From Lucifuga dentata (taxonomy: Eukaryota; Chordata; Actinopteri; Ophidiiformes; Bythitidae): 64,000 nt of DNA. Position 1 is the first letter of the stretch. Every line of letters begins with the position of its first letter. This document shows, one piece after another, positions 53,198 through 64,000 of the stretch. Made by a program: the position numbers and the translations under genes. The DNA lies in NCBI GenBank assembly GCA_014773175.1, contig VXCM01000425.1, positions 248,001-312,000 on the forward strand. Reading direction: 5' to 3'. The notes beneath the pieces were generated by a model that searched no databases, was not told the DNA's origin, and saw nothing but the letters and a program-made list of their open reading frames with translations.

Positions 53198-54034
53198 CTG
53201 TGTGTGACTGAGTGAGACAGTCAGACAGGCAGAAAGTGAGATTAATGAGAAATAGTGTTATTTTTAAATTTCTGACTCATACCTCCTTACTTGTTCCTCT
53301 GACAGTATGAGAGTTGTCCTGTATGACAGGAAATTTAAAAAATGAACAGAATGTACTTTTAAACAGCAATTTTGTCTCATGCACTGCAGCATATTAGAGA
53401 TATGTTCTCAGTTGATGGCAAATTCATGAATGTATAACTGTAGTCATGATTGCGGCCATCTTTTGACAGACAGTAAAAATTGACTGCAAGTATCTTGTTT
53501 GTGTTTGAGTCAGCGTTACTTCCATCTAAAAGAGGAAAGAATAGAGGGGAAAAATGGTTTCTCAATGCCACTGACAATGCGATCACCATCATCAAGTCTC
53601 GAGGGAGATCAGTTAAGGATTGCTGCTCTATAGGGGGTCTTAATGCAGGCTGGGCAGCTCCTTAGCCAGCAAAAGGAATTAGACACAATAAGTGAGCAGA
53701 CAAATCTGCCATGAGGAGGCTTGGCTGGCAAAGACAGCTAAATTCTCCAGTGGAGCATGAGCAATCCTCTACATAAGCACATCTCCAGGTCCATAGAGGC
53801 ACCAAACTGATTCCAATGTCCTCACAGCTGAAGCAGCCAGCAGTGATGAGGCTAAAAATTAGGCTGAAGGAGATGGAAATAAAGAAAAATAGGTCCATAC
53901 ATCAAACATTTGTTTCTAGGCTGATAGGTGTAGTCCTACTTCTGTAAGCACTTTCTGCTAAATTTGTAAAGACTATTTCACCTTAGCAGAGACAACACAG
54001 TCTCATAAAATCCATGAAATGAGCACAGAATTGG

Positions 54035-54400
54035 CAGCACTTTATTTTACTGTCTTGTGCTCATATTTAGTGAACACAAAATAATTATGAAGTATTTGTA
54101 TCAATAAGTTAATAATTTTAAACTACATAATAAGTAATATGGTAATTACATCATCATGGGATTTATATTCCATGTTTTTATATGTGATTACCTCACACTG
54201 CTGATCTAATAACGCAGTGACTACTGACACAAAATGTATATGGCTAGAATAATGTAGGATAGAAAAAAGATACGATCATTACTCAGCATCTGCTGTGTAA
54301 TTAAGCACTAACTGCCAGTATGCAAAATATGATGTCCTAATAAACTGTTATGTACTGTAATTACCACACAGCATGTATGGTTTGTCCAGGACCTGCATAC
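54035..54400 (+). repeat. Probable teleost interspersed repeat
   Basis: GGCAGCACTTTATTTTACTG, GGTAATTACATCATCATGGG, then CTGCTGATCTAATAACGCAG and AACTGTTATGTACTGTAATTAC resemble a dispersed fish repeat that begins CACTTTATTTTACAGxCCTG and carries repeated GTAATTAC motifs. Borders are approximate and the class is unknown to me. Confidence 0.45.
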
Positions 54401-55156
54401 CACCAGGTTTGAGATCTCACCATACTGTACCCTTATCAGTTACTGAATTAAATTTAGAAGGTATAAATGACTAAATTAAAGAAATTAAGTACATAATATT
54501 TGAGGTTAAGCTAAATCATCTTTAGATATAATGCACCTACTGGCTTAGTTTCACTTATAGTTCATTCAAGAGGCAACTGAGCCTCTAGTTGAGTCATTCC
54601 TATTACTTGTCTCCCTTTAAATCAACACCAAAATTGTTAAATTTTATAATAATTGTTAAAGCTTTTTACACCAAGAGTTTTATTAGCAGCAGCCTCAACA
54701 CTGAAGTATTTCATCCACAAACAGATACTAAGAGGACTCATGGGTGCATGAGAATATGTCAGCATGTTATGCGCTCACACTATAATATCCATGGTGAATG
54801 CATGACAAACCTACAAAACTCACCATCACACAATCGTCTCCTTCTGTCACACCGTCTATTTACAGGCCCCCCGGTCATGTCACACAGATGTGTTAAAATG
54901 GTTGTTGAGAGAGAAATGCAGGGAGGCAAAGGGAGGGAACAGGGGCTGGAAATGGGGAATCAAATAATGATGAAATGAAAAGAAGTGGGATAAACAAGGG
55001 AGCCAAATAAAAGAGGAGAAAAGTGAGAGCAGGGTAGAAGGGTTGGGAGACAATTTCAAGCAAGGAAATAAAAATCACCAAATCAATTTAACAAGGAACC
55101 TTGATAGCTGTGCCTTACAGGTTCCATTTAAAGCATCTAAACCTTCCACCTCAAAT
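54401..55156. other. Non-coding stretch
   Basis: No gene is recognised. A purine-rich stretch at 54900-55060 accounts for the open frames on both strands. Confidence 0.6.
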
Positions 55157-55756
55157 GGTTGGCTGGTTTATTTCACAGAGAAAACATTCCAAGCAAACCA
55201 AAATATATCTACAAAAGCCATGTGAGAACGTTCACCTTGCTAACACAGAACAATGACAGAATTTGTTGGAGTCATCTCATCATTTTGGTCATATACCAAA
55301 CAAAACTCTGCCAGTGCAATGCTGAATTTGAATAAACTTCAAGACAACACCACAACATTTTCTTATTGTGTGGTGTGCATACTGCAAAGAAAACATGCTG
55401 CCTTCAAATGGCTGAATGGGAAGATGTAGCGCATATTGAGCTCATTTGACATGTTAACTTTCAACATGTTTTTCTGAAGACAGGTTAAGATGTTACAACC
55501 TTCTCACAGCATCTGTTCGATTTGCTATGGGTAATCCAAAGTGCAGCTTAACATTAACCATGCACACGATCTCTCTCTGGTTCAAGATCAATCAATAGAT
55601 CACCTTGTAGTTACCGGTAGTTCAGGACCAGCTCACATTATATTCATACCTCAAACAAACCTCCAGAGTTTGTTTGGGACCAAACTGAGATCACTTTCTC
55701 AAATGGGTCTTTGTATTAGTATATTAAGGTATTAGTTGTTTTTAGCCACACCCAAG
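55157..55756 (+). repeat. Interspersed repeat, copy 2 of 2
   Basis: Collinear with 12751-13355 in the same orientation. The 19-base exact core lies at 55191-55209. Landmarks ATTTGCTATGGGTAATCCAA and TCTCAAATGGGTCTTTGTAT correspond to similar blocks in copy 1. ATTCATACCTCAAACAAACC is typical of a repeat seen widely in fish. It is diverged and non-coding. Confidence 0.7.
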
Positions 55757-56326
55757 TGTGACTGCTGAATGCCCTTAGACTACTGTATGAAGAAATTTAT
55801 AGACGTAATAACTTTGTGATGTATTTAAGATCTAGTAAACTTCCAGATTGTCAGATCTTTTATGAAGGAGAGCCACAAGAGAGAATAATGCCTTCTGTCA
55901 GATTTAGTTTCAGCTTGGTATCTTGAGTTTGAGCAAAGATCTGGGTCAAATTTGGTGCATCAGAGAAAATGGAAATTTGGAGTAATTTTTTAAGAATGTG
56001 CACTTTTTCCACTTTTCACCAAACTGAACTATTTCCCCCTGCTTCCAGTGTGTTAACCCAAGATAAATCCCAGTGAGGATTTCTATAACTCACTAGGTAT
56101 GTTGAGCATCTGTTACTGACACAACATACTGAAATATTTCTATTTGACACTGCATTGAACACATTTAATTGGTTGCCCAAAACATGCCACAGTAAAAACT
56201 CTGACGCCATATTGACACACCAATTACAAGAGTCATGTAACACCCCTGGTAATATCACCAGACGTAATTGCAGAGCTAAAATAGAATGATGGTTAGATCA
56301 ATACAAAAAAAACCTAGAGGCATCTT

Positions 56327-56349
56327 GTGTGTGTGTGTGTGTGTGTGTG
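56327..56349 (+). repeat. (GT)n microsatellite
   Basis: About eleven GT units. Confidence 0.95.
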
Positions 56350-59300
56350 AGTGAAACTGAGGCTGTGCTTCATTGTATAAAAGTCGATCTGTGGAAGGAA
56401 AAAGGTGGGAGAAAGCGATGGGAGGAGGGTTCCCAAAGGATACCACCATTTCATAGCACAGTGCCTGGTGGTACCTCCTGGGCTGGAACTAATTGGTGCG
56501 AGATTAACTTTCCAGTGGGATATAATGACCCCGGGCACTCCCTCACATTGTTGGATCAGTGACATTGGAGGGGCCAGTTTCTGAGACACGGCTGAAAGTC
56601 ATGATTTGGTCCGACCACTTCACCCCAATGGGACCAAAATAGTAAGCTTCTAAAAAAAAAACAAAAAACAAAAAACACTGCTGGGCTGTGATATCTGTTT
56701 ATGAGGATGTGCAATGTCTAAGAACTCTCATGTTAGCCTGCATCCCGTGCATGCTGGTAAAATCTATATCGCAAAGTGCTGCTCACTCATTAAATTATTA
56801 GCTGAACGAGAGCTGAGCTTTGTTTTCAGTAAGTTTCTTTTATGTTGTCTGGAATAACTTTACAGGAATGGTTACATAAATGCTTCTGGCCTCTAGTTTG
56901 TGAGAAGTAGGCAAATGGCACGTCCCTGAAGAGCTAAAGAGAGGACAAATTGGCATTCCGTCATAGCTGCACACACAATTTCTGCTTACACTTCAGTGTT
57001 TCAGGTAACATTGGTCCTCAAACAGCTGCTTGTTTTCCTTGTGCCCACTCCCACTTACACCACCCGATCCTGACAACCTGAGGGCAGTATCAGTCAATTT
57101 CAATGTTGAATTAATGGCTGGGATTGGACAGGTTTGTTGTTGACATGTTGATCTTTGCCACCATCGATCGAGCCTCTGTTTGATTATTGGATGACAGCTT
57201 GTTTTGGCAGGATTCGGAATCTAAGCTACATTCTGTTTTTTTTTTGTTTTTTTTTTTTAAATCAAGGTGTTGACTCACATGGAAACACAAAGCTTTTTAC
57301 CTTGTGAAAATGAACATTATTGTTGTTTAAGTCAGCATTTGAACATTTCTTCTGTATTCCTTTCTACAACTGACTTGGCGGCTCTTTTTTACAAGGGCTT
57401 CACTTTACACACACACAAACAGATTTAAATGTTCAGTAAACCGTAAGAAGATTTAATATGATGTTCCAGTTGTTAAAAGTATTGTTATTCAACAATATCA
57501 CATTAAGTTGATTTTGATAATTCATAATGCTGCTGCCACCTTATTATTTCTGCATCTGTAGCTGACCTTGCCTCTCTTAATTCTTTCTTCTGTGCATTAA
57601 GCAGTACAAAGCACTAAAATACTAATCAAAACATATACGTACACGCACGCACACACATATACACAGTCCCTTTTCTGCCATTCTCATCTTTCTCATACTA
57701 TCTCTGCTCCTCTTCTGCATATTCCCTGGAGACCAACAATTGTCAGTTTTACCCAAGATGCTTCTGCACATAATAGGCCCTTTGACAGGATGCACAGTGG
57801 CTGGAAAATATCTTTCATCCAGGGAAAAGGAGCTTTCTTCTACTTTAGTTTGAATTAAAGTCAGATGCCCCGACCATCACAGCATACTTGACAAGGTGCA
57901 GCCACCACAACTTATTTCACCTGTCAACAGCAGGTGTATTGACACGTGGAAGGGGGGTGATGCTTTCATGGGTGAATGGCACCCAGCAGTGGAAGCTATT
58001 TTGCAAGGTAACCAGGATATTTGTGGGTCATATCCCCTTTCGGAATGGGGTGCGTTTTTCATTGCAATTCACTTGCTCGTCAGCATCAGTAAAATTGCTG
58101 TGTCCGACTTCCAACATGGCATCTTTTATCATGATTTCAGTAAAAGCACCATGTTGGGGCCTTGTAAACAGGAAAAGTGCAGGGCAAAATGTGGAACCCA
58201 AGTCAGGATGACTCAGAGCTGGAGAGGTTTCTTAGTGAAGCTGTGTGACAAACCTTAGTAATGTTAATTACAGGCAAAATACATTTTTAGTTGACCATTT
58301 AATTATCATCTAGGAAAAGAAACTGAAATAAAAGATGAGTTTGCATTGCCTTCTATTTTCTGTTTTATCCATCAATTTTGTTTAGATTTTAGAATTAACT
58401 TTCTAATGCAATAAAATCCTTCAAAGCATACTCTCACAAAATGAGCCTCTCACTCCTTCATCTTCATCCAGATCACCTATCCAAAGAAACAACTCTTAAA
58501 CCCGTCAGGCAGAATGGAAACACTGCAACTCACATAACCATCCAAACAACTGCTATATTACATGTGGGTTTATACTTTAAGATTCTCCCAGCGTCTCACT
58601 TTAAGATCCTTTGTCCCAGTGTCAAGCACAGGCCAGAAGAAAGACCTAGATGTGTCCGGAAGGTAAAGCCCAATTTATGTTCTGCTGAATAAGGCTGTGG
58701 AAGTTAAAAGAACTCTTAGAGTGCAGGAATAGCTGTGTGAGGTCTTCTACTGTATCTGTCACCGCTGACAACTGCAATGTGCCCTGTTCCACAGTGGGGA
58801 GAAAAGTTTCCATTTATACAACGGGTTACCCATCTGTCCCCAGGATACATAAATAACTCATGTGTCTACCTCATCTAAATTACGCATTATAAAACATGCT
58901 ACTGCACATAAAAGGCAAAAACAATGCAACCAAAAATCTAACTGAGAACACTGAGCTGAATTAACTTGGATCTAATTCAAATTTAAGCATAAGCAGAAGA
59001 AATTATTATTCCTACCCTTCTTCCTGATAAGCAGAAAATAGGGGCAAGCAAAGAAGCCATACAGAGCTTTAAGATACCAACACTGTATGATCTAACTAGA
59101 ATTGTCTCTGCACTTTATGGATTATGCTTTATACTTTATGAATTATGGTTAAATAATCTGAACTCACATAAAGGTCTTTATGTGAGGAAAAATCACAGAA
59201 TATCTTTGATTTACACCTGCAAACTAATGGATCTGCCTCTATGTTCCCCAAAACTCTGCCATTTGAAAAAAAAAAAATCCATAGTTTAATATTAAAATAT

Positions 59301-59656
59301 TCCGTTTCACTCTTTCTTCTCCTCTTTAGAAGTGAAAAGATACAGGACAGTGATCTCTGCATTAATAGACACCAGACAAAAAAATGATGCACATACAGTG
59401 TATGACCTTATGTAAGGGGTAGATGAGATCATGTGACAGACAAATCTATAAACAAATCTCAAAACGTGAACACAGTTAGTATATGTTCACTGGACAAAAA
59501 AGGAGGTGAGGTCACAAAGAAACTGTGCAGACATTTCTACCAGTGTCTGGTAATTAATTCACTAAAGATCCTGATCAACACTGTGCCCTTTTCAATCCTC
59601 TGCTACCTGATTTATTTAGCAGAGAGTCAGACTAAATGAGGAGATTTAAGGATGAG

Positions 59657-59698
59657 GCGCGCACGCACGCACACACGCGCACACACACACACACACAC
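59657..59698 (+). repeat. (CG/CA)n microsatellite
   Basis: Alternating purine-pyrimidine run of mixed GC and AC units. Confidence 0.93.
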
Positions 59699-59786
59699 CC
59701 CCTTTACAATGGCATAATGGTAATCAAAATGTTAAATTTAATGATATAATTGGTAAGCCTTTATAGAAAACTGAAGTGTGACAAAC

Positions 59787-59791
59787 ATGAG
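59787..59791. repeat. Target-site duplication ATGAG, left copy
   Basis: Identical to 60483-60487 and abutting the LTR end TGTTAC. Confidence 0.88.
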
Positions 59792-60482
59792 TGTTACAAC
59801 CCTATGGTCTAGGGGAAAGGGAAGCAACATAAAAGCCGATGGAAATGGCAAAGAAAGGCAATTTATTGTTTCCACACAAAATAATGATAAACACAGGACT
59901 GGCTAACAACAGTAACTGAAATTTAAGGCAAACCACCAACTGGGGAAGGAACAGAGGTGGTGCCAGAAAACCAACCATAAAATAACAAACAAAAGAGTTT
60001 AACAGATAACCTTCCTTAAATAAAATAATAAAAAGTAACAAAAGTGATTCACAATAGCAGATCACAATTACACAGCTCTCTCTAAAAAAGACCCTCAGAA
60101 AACGAGTTGGACTGGCACAAACACACAGCCAGCCATCACAATGAGCGTTGGTAATGAATTTAAGCAAGTCCAGGGACTGAGCAGAATCTTCATTGGTGGA
60201 GGGGATGAAATTGTCCTCCAATCAGATGTGTCCACCGCAGGAGAAGTCGAAGGTGCATCCCGGAGGGAAGAAACGGGCCAATCGAGGGTGTGGCTCCGCC
60301 GCTGTTATCCCGCCTCCGTTAACCAACCAATTGGAAGAGCGGCCCAGCACAGTTTGTTTTGCATACACAACAAGAAAGGAGCGGTTATATGGAAGAGGGA
60401 GCGGAACAGCGAAAGAGAGTGAAAGAGCTAAGAAGAAAAGAAAACACGTCAACGGACCTTTCACACAGTGAGGGACGTAACA
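59792..60482 (-). mobile_element. Solo LTR (Ty3/Gypsy-like) with 5-bp target duplication
   Basis: The 691-bp segment begins TGTTAC and ends GTAACA on the plus strand, and is flanked on both sides by ATGAG (59787-59791 and 60483-60487). TG...CA ends with a perfect 5-bp duplication are the hallmark of an LTR. No internal retroelement region adjoins, so it is a solo LTR left by recombination between two LTRs. On the minus strand it starts TGTTACGTCCC and carries AATAAA at 59867-59862, about 70 bp before its end ...GGGTTGTAACA. A GC- and CCAAT-rich segment lies about 150-290 bp from its start, where U3 promoter elements are expected. The Gypsy assignment rests on the terminal motifs and is tentative. 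Open frames inside it are not genes. Confidence 0.88.
60192..60334 (-). promoter_or_regulatory. CCAAT-box cluster in the LTR U3
   Basis: CCAAT or its complement ATTGG occurs five times (60192, 60218, 60278, 60327, 60330), in a CpG-containing, GC-rich segment unlike its surroundings. This fits an NF-Y-driven retroelement promoter. Whether it is active is unknown. Confidence 0.5.
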
Positions 60483-60487
60483 ATGAG
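60483..60487. repeat. Target-site duplication ATGAG, right copy
   Basis: Identical to 59787-59791 and abutting the LTR end GTAACA. Confidence 0.88.
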
Positions 60488-61369
60488 CTAAAATACAGCA
60501 ATGATACCTTCAGAAACTCCGTCAAATCAAAGCTAATTGCACTGAGGGTATTCTATATCCAACTCTGAAATTCAGAAGAATGAAGAAGTTGAAATCTGTG
60601 TGTATGTGTGAGACACAAGCTCTCAGAGAACATAATACATGCCCATAGACTAGTCAATCATTCACAGGCTTACCAGGCTAAGGTTGTTAGACCGTCTAAT
60701 GATTACACCTCTCCAAACTGCAGAATGAGGAGAGAGTATAAATTGTGGAGAATGGAGGAGACAGAATATTCCTACACTTAGGATGTTTCTGAATCCAAAT
60801 ATGATTCAGCAAAGTGAAAATCATCAACGTTATCACTATTGCTTCCATCCAAATTATGCTGTTGTGATTTGTCTTTCAAAAAGAACTACATTTCTAACAT
60901 GTGTGTCCTGACTGACTTTACATAGGATGGGTCAGGATTAGTTTGAACTTCAGCCAGTTTTTCTTCTTGTAGTGTCACTATTGTTGCCAGTCCAGTGACT
61001 TGTCATTGAACATGTCATTGGACTTTTCAGACACCATTAGTAACTACATTTCAAAGCAGAGCCTAGCAACAGCAACAACTGTAATGACTTTCAATTCCTG
61101 TACTCACTATGGTTCTTAAATTCACAGAACAGCTAATGGTTACTTGAGAGAGCCAGATGACTGGCCAGCTCTCTCAAGTGAAACAATGTGCTGTGCTTGT
61201 ATTAGCATTATGACCACTGACCAATCATTGATCATACTGTTTTATATAATTTATGTCTTGCTACCACTTCTTCTATTACGGGGTTCAACAACGTTTCCTC
61301 TGCAAGTTAAAAAGAACTGTGCAGCCCAGCATGTCAGCCCTGGGATGAATATAGCCATTGGTTTGACTC
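60488..61369. other. Non-coding spacer between solo LTR and MITE
   Basis: AT-rich, with no gene or repeat recognised. Confidence 0.65.
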
Positions 61370-61372
61370 TAA

Positions 61373-62130
61373 GGCTGGATTTACACTACATGTCTTGATG
61401 CTCAATTCTGATCTTTTGCCTGTATTCGATTTTTTTGTTCATTGTATTTACTGTACATTTTCTTTTTTTAAGTGGCTCATATCTGATACCTGTATTTACA
61501 TGGCTTTTACCTGTAGCAGCATGGATGCAGCTGTGCATGTGTACATTTCTGACACAGATGTAAACAAAATGCTTCAATGGATGAGAGAATTGTTTAAAAA
61601 TATGATCAGCAGGTTAGAAACTTCAAGATGCAGAGAGAAATATCTAATATGTTGTGTGAGAGTTTCTCTCTCCCATCAGGACACATATTTTCATCACGCA
61701 ATCACGGAGGAGAAGCAGGTGGAGTTTTGCTGTAACCGCAGCCTGTATATCACACACCAACATGTCTATTTGATATAAACACACATCAATATGTCTGATA
61801 TATATAGTATGTCCTCCATTTCTGTTTACAGAGAGCGATCATCGTATTGATCACTTACATTATCCATATGCATATAAGGTAGAACATGACGTCAGAGTCG
61901 GAATGGGAAGGAAATTCCAATCTGTGTATTGAGACAGCAGTCGCATTGGTGGATATCCCATATGTATCTGATTTATTTCCACATATTCAAGTGGCCCAAA
62001 TTGGATCTGAGCATATTCAATTCCATGTGGCTTTTTACCATTTACATCTTCAAGAAGCGTATCTGATACGGGTCACGTGAGCAAAACAACTGGAATCAGG
62101 TCACATGTGCGTGGTAGCGTAAATCCAGCC
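61373..62130. mobile_element. MITE-like DNA transposon with TIRs and TAA duplication
   Basis: The left end reads GGCTGGATTTACACTAC and the right end, reverse-complemented, reads GGCTGGATTTACGCTAC, which is 16 of 17 identical. TAA flanks both sides (61370-61372 and 62131-62133). A 3-bp TWA duplication and terminal inverted repeats point to the PIF/Harbinger superfamily. The interior has no transposase-like frame: the largest open frame (61395-61778) is unlike any family. Subterminal sequences are partly inverted too (GTGGCTCATATCTGATAC on the left; GTATCTGATACGGGTCAC on the right). It is a non-autonomous element. Confidence 0.8.
62073..62109. promoter_or_regulatory. Two E-boxes inside the MITE right end
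   Basis: TCACGTGA (62073-62080) and TCACATGTG (62101-62109) are both strong MITF/TFE/USF-type motifs, 28 bp apart, carried by the transposon. Confidence 0.4.
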
Positions 62131-62133
62131 TAA

Positions 62134-64000
62134 CTGGTAAATCCAAATCATCTTCTGACTTTTTACATATAGTATATATACACATGAAGAGACATGTTCA
62201 CATCATGATTATTGACTAACACATTTCAAACTTTAACAAAAAGTCACTTTGTTCACAGATTAAGTGTAATATTTCTCTCTGCTTGCTATTGTGGAGCTGC
62301 TGCAACTCCAGTTCATCTACAGAAACGTAGCTGCACACATGCCAACATATGGTCTGTTCTCAGGAGTTCTGGCTGTTCCTCACTCTCCAGAGTAGTCCCA
62401 TACTTTTTTATTGGCCTACTACTTTTCCTATTATCTGTTGCATATTCAGCTTTGTCAAAAAAAAAAAAAAAAAAAAAGCTCATAGGTCAAAAGGTGGGAA
62501 ATCTGATTTACTGCATGTTACAACAAGACAATAAGGAGAACTTTTCTAAAACTCTTCTAGTTACCTAATTATTCCCACATACAAGTGTGAATGACCATGT
62601 ACTATAGGGTTGCTGATATAAATTTTACTGTATGGAATCGTAAAAATAATAAAGTCCATCATAGTTTTCCAGAGACTAATGTTTTATCTATTTATTTCTA
62701 TAATTGCATAAAACAAAGTAATCCAATTTAGTACTTCTGAAACTGTATGCGTGAATATATACAGTATATATATATACCTCCTACATACAGTGCATGTGCT
62801 TTGTACCTACTATGGAAGAGCAGGGCGAAGGAGAGTGTGCAAGCGTCCTAACTTTGTGCTGGCAGAGTAATGCTGTTAAAAATAGCTGCAGCTTCAACAC
62901 ACACAAGTTCCCTCCCGCTTACCTCAAAGAAAAAGTACACCTTAAAAAAACCACTGCAGAAATACATACAGTACCTCTATGCAGATAAATACTGATCCTG
63001 CACTAGTAAGAGTGTCTATCTGTGGCTGTGTTTGTGGTGGAGAACACCTGCTGTGACTGGTTCCATTCTGAAGTTTGTGCCATTTATTTTGGCAGATCAC
63101 AATCCAAATCCACGTGGAGCAAAGGGAATTTATGAAAGTTTACCCAGAGGGCATTCAAGTATCTGTGAAATAGCCACATCTTTCTCCTCACTTTTTCCCA
63201 CTTCATTTGAAATATTTGTCAGACGCAGTTGTCAAGATAGAAAGGAAAGGAGAAAAAAATTGTTGTCCAAGGGAGTTGACGTTAGTTTGTAGGTGTTAGT
63301 TTGCAGACACATTATGTACAACAAATTTAGCATGTGTGCAATCAAACAGAACTACTTAAGATGAAAGGACCAGGCTGTGGGTGTAGCAAAAGGAGAGGGA
63401 AAACCAATAAGGAGGTGACTGTCTGCCAGAGGCAGAAATCGCTATTTTTCTATGAACAGTCTATTGAGTCTGATTACTCTGGGATTTATTTTATTTTTCT
63501 TCCAGGGGTATAATTGCCAATGACACCCAATCACACAAGATACAGTTCCTACCTTGAGTCACTCAAACGACACTTCCACAACCTCCCACATACGTTCTGA
63601 TTTTGATTAAGTCTGACCTCAATTTAGTGAGCACAAACCAGGGCCCACAAGCCACAATTGCTTCTCATAAAGCACTGTTTACCACAGCTGAGTATCCAGG
63701 CAATTTCTATGAACTATGACCTCTTCAGCAGTAAGTAGGGAGTCTTTGTAGCGTGGATTGGACTGCTTATGATTCAAACATGACTGCCATAGTCTTCGCA
63801 AATGCAAATTAAAGCGTACAAGAGTGAATCACAGTGTGGGAACAGAAGATAGAGATATAACCTGCTTACTCTGGAACTGTACACTTGTATAAACCTAATT
63901 TTAAGGGATGCCAAGGTACTGGTAGTATTTAGTCAAATGACCAATGCCTGAAAGAAATCAACCATCTTTTGAATGAGCTCAATGCAATGCTTTACAAAAG
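62134..64000. other. Non-coding stretch to window end
   Basis: No gene is recognised. It includes an A-run (62458-62477) and a short TA repeat (62755-62777). The frames at 62212-62568 and 63032-63292 have no family resemblance. Confidence 0.6.
62755..62777 (+). repeat. (TA)n microsatellite
   Basis: Imperfect TA run around ACAGTATATATATATAC. Confidence 0.85.

Larger units (their letters stand above)
43136..54034. other. Non-coding stretch
   Basis: Nearly 11 kb without a recognisable gene. It contains a CA run (45292-45312), T-run and A-runs with single Ns (45728, 46443, 53178) and otherwise AT-rich unique DNA. The portion at 49200-49600 is complex and repeat-free. Confidence 0.6.
55757..59786. 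other. Non-coding stretch
   Basis: No gene is recognised. It holds a TG microsatellite (56327-56349), short CA-rich tracts near 57630-57664 and a CG/CA repeat (59657-59698). Overlapping open frames near 57888-58258 have no family resemblance. Confidence 0.6.

Noticed and set aside
59802..60464. Open frames of 80-139 codons on both strands
   Set aside because: They lie inside the solo LTR and have no similarity to retroelement proteins.
61395..61778. 127-codon open frame inside the MITE
   Set aside because: No transposase motif (no DDE or helix-turn-helix pattern seen); probably chance.
1..64000. CRISPR arrays, tRNA/rRNA genes, operons
   Set aside because: No regularly spaced repeats, cloverleaf-type sequences or gene clusters were seen; the DNA is eukaryotic nuclear.

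Overview
The window looks like nuclear DNA from a ray-finned fish, most likely a percomorph. It is AT-rich and intron-containing, with dinucleotide microsatellites, long poly-A/T runs and old transposon debris of teleost type. The one gene I can identify is tyrp1 (tyrosinase-related protein 1), on the minus strand at the left edge (1-3819). Four exons join in frame with GT-AG introns and give about 348 codons of a protein usually 520-540 residues long. The second copper site, the transmembrane segment and the cytoplasmic tail lie beyond base 1. I cannot tell whether this is the a or the b fish paralogue.

From about 3.85 kb to 64 kb I find no coding exon I can defend. The open frames there are short, AT-rich and unlike known families. 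In this tract, upstream of tyrp1, I can support: (i) two perfect CACATGTG E-boxes about 1.9-2.0 kb upstream of the tyrp1 ATG, plus a weaker M-box-like site nearer the gene; (ii) a 691-bp solo LTR with a perfect 5-bp target-site duplication (59792-60482); (iii) a 758-bp MITE-like element with terminal inverted repeats and a TAA duplication (61373-62130); (iv) two diverged copies of one roughly 600-bp repeat, 42 kb apart (about 12751-13355 and 55157-55756); (v) a decayed LINE reverse-transcriptase C-terminus (13402-13719) and several retroelement 3' tails; (vi) four fragments of a repeat rich in ACTT(A/C/G)AGTA-like motifs; (vii) many microsatellites; and (viii) an unusually GC-rich, nearly open 327-bp stretch (42809-43135) that may be a processed pseudogene or exon I do not recognise.

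Ten single N characters occur, nine of them inside homopolymer runs, which points to assembly artefacts. In mammals the DNA upstream of TYRP1 is a large gene-poor interval on the way to PTPRD. A long non-coding stretch here fits that synteny, but nothing in the window proves it. I found no operon, CRISPR array, tRNA or rRNA, and no clearly novel system. The most useful leads are the melanocyte-type E-boxes, the intact solo LTR and MITE, and the unidentified quasi-ORF.
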